This document shows, in pieces, positions 11,807 to 20,712 of a stretch of 64,000 nt of DNA. Source of the DNA: Bretschneidera sinensis (taxonomy: Eukaryota; Streptophyta; Magnoliopsida; Brassicales; Akaniaceae). A model generated the notes under the pieces. That model did no database searches, had not been told where the DNA came from, and was given only the letters and a program-made list of their open reading frames with translations. The DNA is taken from positions 132,068,536 to 132,132,535 of the forward strand of contig CM043699.1 in assembly GCA_023935145.1 (NCBI GenBank). Reading direction: 5' to 3'. How positions within the stretch are numbered: the stretch's first letter is position 1; the number at the start of each line of letters is the position of its first letter. A program made the translations under genes and the position numbers.

Positions 11807-12244
11807 ATGCCGAAGAACAAGGAAAAGGGAGGAAAGAACAGGAAGAGAGGAAAGAATTAAGTAGATGATGAAAAGCGTGAGCTTGTCTTCAAGGAAGACG
11901 GGCAAGAGTTTGCTCAAGTGCTTCGCATGCTTGGAAATGGTCGATGTGAGGCCACGTGCATTGATGGCACCAAACGTCTCTGTCATATCCGTGGTAAGAT
12001 GCACAAGAAGGTTTGGATTGCCGCTGGTGATATTATACTTGTTGGGCTCCGTGACTATCAGGATGACAAAGCTGATGTGATCTTCAAGTACATGCCTGAT
12101 GAAGCGAGGCTCTTGAAGGCCTATGGTGAACTTCCAGATAATACTCGTCTCAATGAGGGCATTGCTGGTGGTCTTGATGAAGAGGATGAAGGTGCTGGTG
12201 ATGATTATATTGAGTTTGAGGACGAAGATATTGATAAGATTTAG
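11807..12244 (+). pseudogene. eIF1A copy with premature stop at codon 18
   Basis: Same length (438 bp) and frame as the intact eIF1A gene at 34421-34858, including the OB-fold block [20 protein letters not shown] and the acidic tail ending DEDIDKI. Codon 18 is TAA (11858-11860) where the other copy has GAA. Several missense changes are present too (for example Gly to Glu early in the protein, Tyr to Phe in EDGQEFAQV, Leu to Phe before KYMPDE). The acceptor TTGTTTAG before GCACAGCAAC is intact, so it may be transcribed. Restart at a downstream Met (near 11918) would drop the basic N-terminal tail. It is probably a pseudogene; an N-truncated product cannot be excluded. Confidence 0.9.
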
Positions 12245-12662
12245 GGCCTCAATTGGCTGAGTCTGGATTATATCTTAAATTCTTAAGAGAGGTATAATTG
12301 ATGGTGATGAATTAATTTTAAAAGCCTGCATAAGGATTGCACTATAAAGGTGAATTTTAAAAATGGTACATTTGTCATGATCCGTGTATAACCTGTTGTT
12401 ATTGATATTTCCCAACCTTTGCTACTTTTTGCAAATTTTAATATTTATGGAGTTGATGCTGAAATTAAGTACTTACTTTTGTTTTGGTTGATTGTTGTGT
12501 GAGATATAGATATTGACATTTCATGGTTTAACCAGTTATTTGGCTGAGAGGTGCCACTCTTTCTTTTTGTTAATTTCTGCTGAATAATTGAATCATCGAG
12601 GGAGTAGATTGTTTGAGGTGTGTCTATTCTGAATCAGAAGGGAATGAGAATATTTATGTCAT

Positions 12663-14095
12663 TGATGCGATGAAATTCACACTAACAAGTGCACTAATCG
12701 TTCAAGTAATAAAATGATGAGTAAATATCGTTCCCAACGAGGATTGAATAAATACTATAGAAATTATGACTCAACTTTTACTGTTATTTGAGCAAACGAA
12801 TAATTACATGAGAAAAGTTTACTAATAATTAACTAAAGGGAAAAACAGAATGCAATAGTAAATAACGGAAGATTTACAAACTTTGGAATGAAGACTCTTA
12901 TGAACTAACGTGTTAAGGACTCGACTTCACCTAAACCATTATTGACAAGAGTTTTGAATGGACAAGTTTCGTTTACTACATTTTTCAATATGGTAGAATC
13001 CCCAATAAATTGGTTATCTATATTTTAGGTCTAACCACAATCTCAAGAATCATCAACTTCAAATATTCATATTCCAGGTCTATTCTAGATTAATTCAACT
13101 TAAGAAGCATTAAGTTTAATGGAATTCCTTTCAGTTAAATCTCTCTATTCGGTTACGATTTAAACGGACCACATGAGCTTCCTAGAATCCCTATTCGGTT
13201 ACTCCTATTTCATTCATGACATGTTTTACCCTGACTTTGCATAGATAACAATCCAACATCATATTTATTAATTCAACTATTCATAAAAGCATAGCTTCTC
13301 TATTCGACGCATCACCATGCCTCAAGAATGAATCAAAATAATAAACAGCATTAAGAACAATAAAACACAATCTTTGAAAAACAAAGTAAATTTCAACTTG
13401 TCCAAATAGCACTCAGGACATAGGTTTATGATCCATCTATCCTTAACACAAAAATACCTACTCCGTAATAATATTCAAACAAACCATGTTTATATCATAA
13501 AACATCAACATAACTAGATAAGAATAATACAAAACCGGAGAAGAATGATGTAAAAGCTTCTTAGTAGCCTCCCGAAGTGTCTCCAACTTCCCTTTCGCAT
13601 CTCATCTCCTCCAAATTCTGTTTTTTTCTTCAACAGCCGCGCTCCCCCTTCTTGTTCAGCTAGGGTTTCTATTTATAATATTTAAAATCCGCGGGCCAAC
13701 GCTACAACGCCAACTTTCCAGCGCTGCAGCACCGAGACATATTTCGAACCCTAGTCAGAGCTGCAGCGCCAACTTTCCAGCGCTGCAGCGCAAAGTTTCT
13801 GTCCAAATTCTTCTATTCATGCCAGATTCCAGCACTGCAGCACCAACTTTCCAGCGCTGCAGCCTCGAGTTTCTGTCCCCTTCACACATTTTGCCCTTCC
13901 AGTGCTCCAACAAGTGTTTGCACAGTAGATTTTCAAGACTTAGCATTGATCATTTAACTAAAACAACTATTAGTAGAATAAAATAAACTAAACTAAAAAT
14001 TGCTAAAAACACATGAAACACAATTCTAATGCTTAAAGAAACACAAAAAACGTGCCTAAAAGAAGTATAATAACATGATTTATTCAGAGTTATCA
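12663..14095 (+). mobile_element. Solo LTR, 1,433 bp, with GTCAT target duplication
   Basis: Begins TGATGCGATGAAATTC and ends ..GAGTTATCA, giving TG..CA termini. It is flanked by perfect 5-bp direct repeats GTCAT at 12658-12662 and 14096-14100. No gag, pol, primer-binding site or second LTR is present, so it looks like a solo LTR left by LTR-LTR recombination. The paralogous locus at 34005-34009 (minus strand) has the uninterrupted site, proving insertion. Inside, CAACTTTCCAGCGCTGCAGC occurs three times (about 13717-13860) with diverged copies, forming a GC-rich island in AT-rich DNA. Confidence 0.92.
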
Positions 14096-14117
14096 GTCAT
14101 GATGCTATTTGAACCCG

Positions 14118-14337
14118 ATTGGCTTGCACAAGGAATGGAATAGAATTAATAATTAAAAATAATGCTTGAGGAGAATTGGAGGAATGAAGTGCTTGTACTT
14201 TTGTTGGTAAAGTATGCTTGCCTTATACCCAATAGAAAGGAATAGGATTGCCATCTCCAATCTCCCTCAAGCTTCATTTTTATGTTCTAATCATACTATA
14301 TTACCATTCCGTTCCTTGAGCATACCAAATGCGGGTG
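14118..14337 (+). mobile_element. MITE-like element, arm 1 copy
   Basis: Terminal inverted sequences GCTTGCACAAGGAATGGAAT and (on the other strand) TGCTCAAGGAACGGAATGG bracket about 220 bp without coding capacity. The same element lies at about 33703-33990, so it predates the duplication. No target duplication was assigned and the superfamily is unknown. Confidence 0.55.
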
Positions 14338-14410
14338 TTTTTGGGGTTGGGGTGGGGTGGATGGAGGTTTTGCTACAGCTCTCAAGTGGATGTGGATCAA
14401 ACAATTTCTT

Positions 14411-15984
14411 TTTAGCAGCTTTATGCCTACATTCTGCCCTATAGTGAACAGAATCCATATGACTTGAGTGATGGTATTTATTCCTTCTTCCAATTTGCTG
14501 CAGTTATATTCCTCTTTAATTCATAACTCGTTTTCTTTTTGATTTTGTAATGGATTTGGTTTACCTGGTTTTAAGTTGCTTGATTTATGAGGTTAGTAAA
14601 GTCTTTTTTAACCGCAAATAATTCAATTGTAATTTGTAACTCGTAGAAGTAGAGATGGGTGATTGTTGATGATTTACACCCCAGGTGGTCTGTGTGTGAC
14701 TTTTAAGAGCCTTTTATTGGTCACTTTAACTAATTACCTTACTAGCTTGGGCAGTTTAAGCAGAAGGTTGCATTGCTGCCTCAACAGATAGCTCGCTATT
14801 TCCACAGACTAGGCTTGCCTCCAATTGGGTTCTCTCCTATGGCAAGCACCCCTATTTCGCTTCGTATCATAATGAGGTGCCTTCTCTCTCTCTCTTGGGA
14901 ATATTTACAGCTTCAAATGGCCGAGTAGATTGGACTGTGAAATTAGAAAGAAATTTAGAGCTGTTGTTTTTTCATTTTAGCTTTGCTTATTAGATATTAA
15001 ACTGTCAGCAACTCAGGCACGAGATCTGAACAAGGTATATCCACAGGCTTATGCATCTACTGTATCACCTACATGAGATGAGTTGTAAGGGACCAACACG
15101 GTGTATCCTTCACGTTCAAGGTAATGCTACAAGTGCATGTAGTTTACATGCTGCAATGAAATCGAAGGCCTAAATTCCTTTATTTTGAATGCCTCGTAAA
15201 CACGTCAGCAGTTATTAGGAAGAAACCTTCCTACTTATGATATGGTGGAACTGCAATTACCTTTAGACATCTCGTGGTTCAATAGCTGATATGATGATGA
15301 GTCTAAAATGTAAAGTGGAGACTTCTGCTGGCATAGTGATCCTTTTGTTCAGCCTTCTCCATCTCAAAATAATGGCCACTATGTTACAGATATGATGAAC
15401 GAGGATGTATAAGTAGATCAGCAATCCAAGAGAGCCTAACTCAGCATGTGTCAAGTTGTGGAGAGAAAAATAAGACTAGTCGCAACCAATGGATTTGAGA
15501 AAGCAGTAGCTGAACTCCCAAATTAGAGCCAGAGCAAATTACAGGAAATGTACAGAGAGCAAAGTTAAGACCTGATAAACATCCACTATAAGATTAGTGT
15601 TTACTACGTTATTCATGGTTGCAATTATGCCATGGTAGGACTGGCTGATATTGGCAAATAATGGCAAGAATTCTTCATACTAGGAGTAGTAAACAATAAT
15701 ATTATGCCTTCAGAAGAAATTATTTCAGTGTACCATATAACCTAATATTGTTTCTTTTGCGCTATTGTTTTTTTTTTCTTTTGAAAAAATTCAATTTTTA
15801 CCTCATAATTTCATAAAAAAAATTAAGTGATTCCTCATGTCAATTTAACTTCATTAAAAACACCTGTCAACAACAAGTGTCATTTTCTCACCCATTTGAA
15901 GGGTACAAATGAGATTAGAAAGATCTTCCCACCTTTGTTGATGCTAGTTAATCCCAATTCTTGCTCTCCTTTTGTCCCTAATTT
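14411..15984. other. Intergenic region with one unassigned open segment
   Basis: The stretch 14752-14880 (+) reads as an uninterrupted frame (LGQFKQKVALLPQQIARYF, then HRLGLPPIGFSPMAS) and could be a remnant exon of a gene I do not recognise. The rest shows only short, stop-ridden frames and AT-rich sequence. Confidence 0.35.
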
Positions 15985-16945
15985 ACTAGGATTCTGCAAA
16001 ATTTCCTAAATTACATGTAAAATACAGACAAAATTGCTAAATTTTATTCATGGTTACATTACAATCGTTTAAGAAAAATTCTGTAAAAAGCTTGTATAAA
16101 ATTACAGTTACGACATTGGATGTTGTGCTTTATTTTCTACAGACATGAGATTGGAAAATTACAGTTAAAACAAGATACAGTAAACATGCAAGAGCAATGC
16201 CCAATAACCATGTTTGTCCGTCGAAAGGATATAAAAGAATACACTCACAAACTGTGATAAAAATATGGGAGAAAAAAAAAATCAGAATCCAAATCTCATG
16301 ACGTCACGGACCCAAGAAATTCCAACTGGATATGACCTCTGTATTCTTGTTTTCATTCATGGTTGGGACATTCTCACTAGAGAGATTGTCCAGATCATTT
16401 TTCTTTGAGCTCATCAATGGTTTATCAATTGCTGTAGAATCATTAGTTTCCACCAGGAATTGGAGCCCCTGAAATATATTATTGGAGCAGGTCAGTGGAT
16501 AATGAAATAGGATAGCATTTAAGAAAATGTGACTCACAATTACCTTGGGCGTTTTATCCTCGTGTCACTGCTGAATCGGTGGCTAGTTTAGCACCAACAC
16601 CCTACCAAAGTACAAGAAACAATATCTAAAGGAGCAACTCAGGAGGAAAAACAAGAAGGCATTTGGATATTGCCCATAGGATAGAAAAGGGGAGGAAAAA
16701 TAATTGGGAGTTCACAACAAGAGCAACCTGAAATCATCAACCACACTGATTCCTTTGGCATAGATGAAAACATCATAAAAGAAAATGCGTATAGGTTTTC
16801 TGACCTGAAAAAGTTTAGTATTTAGCCCATCTTTAGAGCCTCCAGCAATTTGGCACAGATACCAAACACCAGAGCTAGTCATATCCTGTATGATGGTGAA
16901 AATAATGGAAGAAATCAAACACTTTGGAATTTCTAAGTTATCACG
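15985..16945 (-). pseudogene. Inverted partial copy of the DUF1664 gene
   Basis: Reverse complement of the last three exons, introns and 3' flank of the gene at 9938-10729. The final exon, 16304-16468, ends in the probable original C-terminus NKNTEVISSWNFLGP; the donor after LNTKLFQ is a canonical GTCAGA here. The middle exon (about 16542-16601) lacks two bases relative to the other copy (CACGAGGA against CACAAGAGGA), which shifts the frame. No upstream exons accompany it, so it is a truncated pseudogene. Comparing the two copies shows which lesions are private to each. Confidence 0.82.
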
Positions 16946-16984
16946 TGTGATTGGAGATTGGTAAATATATTATGCAGATCAACA

Positions 16985-17500
16985 AGCAGTGGGTAAAGGG
17001 ATTGCACAGGTGGTGGGACCTCATAACTATCTCTTGGCTGAATTTCCTTCAACCCCACATCCGACACAGAATATGAAGGCCTCAACTTCGATTTACCAAA
17101 TCCATATGTGAAGATGACAACTTCACCATCTGCAATTGAACATCATTGGTAATTCCCAACCTCTTTGAAAATGACAATACAACCAAACCCATATTATGTG
17201 GAACCAAACTAGTAACAAGACCTTCAACCTTGCTACCCCGCCTCAACTTCCCGAGGTGTTATCCATAACAGACGTTTTAACGAATGGTGACTCAAGCACC
17301 ATAAACGACAAAACTGCCTCCTTGGTCGCCTTCTTGGCTGCCAACAAATTCCCATGAAAATTAATCCCAAAATTCTCACTCAAAGCCAAGTCGCCTGCCA
17401 CATTCTCATACTTTTCCTTATTGACCTTATCAATAAAACCACCTGAGCACTTCAAACGATTAAGTATGAAATGAGTCACTGAAATCATCTCCTAATTCAC
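16985..17500 (-). pseudogene. Unidentified degenerate coding fragment
   Basis: Two overlapping minus-strand frames look protein-like. One is 17243-17488 (HFILNRLKCSGGFIDKVNKE.., ending at a stop after DNTSGS); the other, nearer 16985-17130, reads DGEVVIFTYGFGKSKLRPSY. A frameshift or lost intron separates them. I do not recognise the family. It lies between the DUF1664 fragment and the expansin pseudogene and has no promoter or terminal exon that I can identify. Confidence 0.4.
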
Positions 17501-17584
17501 TGTCCTCACACTGAATTTAAGTCACAGCTGAATGACCCACTTGAGCCACAACAGCATCAGGTTGAATTTTCCTAATAAGACACT

Positions 17585-18367
17585 CTGCATCAAAGTTACT
17601 ATAAGTACCCTAAGGCTACTTGTCTGATGTTGCAAAAGGTGCTTCTGACTATGGGGACCTTCACAACACCAGCTATGGGAAGTACAGTGCTGGGCTCAGT
17701 ACCATGTTATTCAACAGAGGGAGTAACTGTGGAGTATGCTTTGAGGTCAGATGTGTTGACCACATCTTGTGGTGTCTGCAGGGTGCCTCTCAGTGATTCT
17801 CACCACCACTGATTTGTGTCCTCCAAATTATGGGCTTTCAGCAGATTATGGTGGCTGGTGCAATTTTCCAAAAGAATACTTTGAGATGTAAGAGGCAGCA
17901 TCTGCTGAAATCGCAGAGAAAGAAGCTGATATTGTGCCAATTCAATACAGAAGGTATAGCATACAAATTGGATGTGTGGCAAACTGAGGGAAGTTTTCTC
18001 TGTTTTCCAATATCAGGCAATGAGTTATATAATCACTGTTTATGTGAATTTTGTATAGGATGAAGTGCAACAGAAGGGGTGGGCTGAGATTCACAGTGAG
18101 TGGAAGTTCTCACTTCTATCAAGTCCTGATTACCAATGTAGGGTTGGATGGTGAAATGGTTGCTGTGAAAGTGAAGTGGTCAAGAACAGGGTAGGTGGGA
18201 TACCTGTGGCAAGAAACTGGGGACAGAACTGGCAATGTAATGTCAACCTTACAGGTCATCCTCCGTAACTTGAGGTAACCACCAGCAGTTGCAAAATACT
18301 CACATCCTGCAACGTTGCTACACAAAATTGGCAGTTAAGTCAGACATATGAAGGGAAACAATTCTAG
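17585..18367 (+). pseudogene. Alpha-expansin pseudogene (EXPA20-like)
   Basis: Alpha-expansins loosen plant cell walls. Recognisable pieces in order: [18 protein letters not shown] and [16 protein letters not shown].. [32 protein letters not shown], an intron of about 100 bp after [45 protein letters not shown], and the C-terminal cellulose-binding-like end NWQLSQTYEGKQF with TAG at 18365-18367. Lesions: a frameshift near 17793, TAA directly after YFEM, a frameshift around 18199, and TAA after the GHPP segment. The signal peptide and first exon are not recognisable. The pieces resemble the EXPA20 branch from memory; that sub-assignment is inference. Confidence 0.83.
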
Positions 18368-19214
18368 TATGGAAGACTAATTTGAAGGTAGCAGATGTAA
18401 TCTCACAACTTCATTTCTGAGTATTGGATGGCAACTTAAAACTTTCTCATCAGTATTGGAGATTAGGATGCATGTTCACACTTACATCTACTCATTAGTC
18501 ACTCAAAATTCCAGCAATGTCATAAAGTTGAAGTCAAAGGAGGCTAGAAAGTTGAAAAATTAGGAATTCAAGGTCCCAATTTTTTCACTTCATGTTCTTT
18601 TTATTAGGAAGCTTATTGCTGATGAAATGTGTAATTATTAAAAATTAAAGGTGTAATTTTTAATGTTCTTTTTATTAGTAAGCTTATTGCTGATGTTCTT
18701 TTTATTAGGAAGCTTATTGCTGATGAAATGTGTAATTATTAAAAATTAAAGGTCTGCAGACCTTACCTTGCATGCTCTTGTAGTGGTATACTTGCTTCAT
18801 GAAGCCTTTGGAGATGTTTTATTCTATATTGCTTCTATAACAAAGATTGTCAATCAAACACAGTTGCAAAACTGACCCTGTCAAGTGGATGAATAGCTAT
18901 TGGTACGAAGAGCCAGTTGGTGATATGAATATAAGAGTGATGAGCACTCCAAGTACCACTCCCCACAATCAGTCTTTGAGCTATCACATACCCCAATGTT
19001 CAAATTTTCTTGATTTCTGGTTCATTGGCAAACAAACCATTAAAAACCGCAAGCATCTTTGGCAAAAAACCCACTACAAAACTCAATTCACAAGACAGGC
19101 AAGGTATCATGTCCACTGGCAGCGCAATAAACCGACATTGATTAATGTTAGTGTCTTAGGCTAAAACAACTTCATCTCTGCACATTAGTCAGTACAAAAT
19201 CCCATTGAAAGGAA
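18368..19214. other. Intergenic spacer with short tandem duplication
   Basis: No gene recognised. A 60-bp unit starting TGTTCTTTTTATTAGGAAGC occurs at 18593-18652 and 18693-18752, with a partial third copy at 18664-18692 between them. The open stretch at 18847-19164 has no family resemblance that I can see. Confidence 0.5.
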
Positions 19215-19625
19215 CAACTTTGTGAGATAAATGTGACAATCAGGCTTGTTTGGGCAACAAAAACTCTGATCTCCTCCCCTCACCAGTTTTGGAAGAAAAG
19301 ATCTCAAGGTGCAAGGTGTCCACCCTATTATCTGAATCCAAGTTTGTGTTTAGCACCACCTTGTAATGGTTAACACCATTCTCAACACGGCTAATAAAGC
19401 CTTGTCGACGTATGTCGAAACAAGAATGAAGAGGCGACGGAAGTGCAATCCATTGATTGTTGAAGGAATTGCACACATAGAAGGCACTTATCTATATATG
19501 AAATAACAAGAAGTCGTTGCTCGATGTGAGAATCTTTGGTTACTTTTTTCTTTAGGAAGAGGACAATCGTGCAATTTACTTGCAAAAGAATTGCAAGTTA
19601 CATGATGCTCGTGAACATGTTCATC
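19215..19625 (-). pseudogene. F-box-protein-like fragment, arm A of an inverted pair
   Basis: On the minus strand 19240-19476 reads CNSFNNQWIALPSPLHSCFD, then GFISRVENGVNHYKVV and DTLHLEIFSSKTGEGRRSE. This is the style of the F-box-associated interaction region of plant F-box proteins. Upstream sequence to about 19625 contains stops and frameshifts. It pairs with 19750-20160 as an inverted repeat. It has no F-box start and no full-length frame, so it is a fragment. Confidence 0.55.
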
Positions 19626-19749
19626 AGGGAGACAATTTGAATCTTTTCATCCCAGAAATTTGAACATGAGGCGACCCTTTATGAGAAAGATAACAATGAA
19701 GATAATAGTTGTATGAAATCAACGAGAGGCAATGCTTGGAGATGCATTT

Positions 19750-20160
19750 GCCATTATACACTATGAGCATTATGTCACCTGTAATTCTTCTGCAATTAAA
19801 TTGCCTGATTGTCTTCCTCTCGCTATCTTTGCTTCTACAAATAAGAAAGCGACAAAACATCCTCACATCGAGAAACAGCTTGCTGTTATTTCATAAAGGG
19901 ATGAGCACCTTCTATGTGTGCAATACTTCTACAGACCTACGGATTGCGCTTCATCTGTCTTCTTGTTCCATTTTCTACATACATGGAAACGGTATATTAG
20001 CCATGTTGAGAATGGCATTAACCATTACAAGGTGATGCTAATCACAAACTCAGATTCAGAAAATAGGGCGGATGCCTTGCACCTTGGAATCTTCTCTTCC
20101 AAACTGGTGAATGAAGGAAACAAAGGTGTCGTTGCCGGACAAGCCTGAGTGTCACCTTTA
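19750..20160 (+). pseudogene. F-box-protein-like fragment, arm B of an inverted pair
   Basis: Plus-strand counterpart of the preceding fragment: 19918-20148 contains ISHVENGINHYKVMLITNSD and ADALHLGIFSSK. The two arms, each about 410 bp, face each other across roughly 125 bp. Their sequences have diverged, so they are old or unequally constrained. Confidence 0.55.
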
Positions 20161-20238
20161 TACCACAGAGTTGTTGCCAAAGCACATAGAACTAAAGTAA
20201 CCACCATTGACTGGAAAAATAAATGAATAATGCAGGAT

Positions 20239-20526
20239 TTATAGAAATGAAAATTGAAAAGACAAAGAAACATAAAAGAAAGGGAGAACCTTGAGAGCCA
20301 AAAGGCATTTGTTTTGGAGAATGAGTTCACAAAGAATAACAATCATATCGAACTTCAACAAGCACCTGAACTTGGAATCGAAAACTTGCTTCAGCGATGA
20401 AGAAGAAGAAGGAAGAGACTTGACTCGCTTCAATGCTTGCACCGCCTGAATCGCCTCAACGCTGAGGTTCCTTCCTCTCTGCAACAGCTTTCCATTCTTG
20501 CTTTTGTTCCACATTCTCACCACCAT
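20239..20526 (-). pseudogene. First exon of a short PPR protein (At1g62350/THA8-like), orphan
   Basis: The minus-strand frame reads MWNKSKNGKLLQRGRNLS, then AIQAVQALKRVKS and LLALK just before a GT (AAG|GTTCTC). This resembles the N-terminal exon of small organellar PPR proteins of the At1g62350/THA8-like group. The expected PPR exon does not follow; the next minus-strand sequence is the F-box fragment. It is probably a truncated pseudogene. The similarity is from memory. Confidence 0.45.
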
Positions 20527-20712
20527 CCCTCTCCCTCGCCTTCCATTCAGGCCCCTTTATATCCATATCCAATTGTCTCACCCATTACCATTGGCAAGAA
20601 GATGACTTCATGTTACACAAATACTCAGTTTGTTCCTTCCTCTTTTAATTCTTCTCATCCTTACTGAACCACAGCTATTGCAATACCATCCCTATATAAT
20701 GATGTGCTATTG

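Larger units (their letters stand above)
11394..14410 (+). repeat. Inverted-duplication arm 1 around eIF1A (with later LTR insertion)
   Basis: From AGCTAGGGTTTGGAT near 11394, the 5' UTR, 5' UTR intron, coding exon, 3' flank and a MITE-like segment match the reverse complement of about 33640-35283. The arm is interrupted at 12663-14095 by a solo LTR that is absent from the other arm. Confidence 0.87.

Noticed and set aside
15280..15320. GATATGATGATGAGTC resembling a C box of a C/D snoRNA
   Set aside because: No matching D box with terminal stem was found at a suitable distance.
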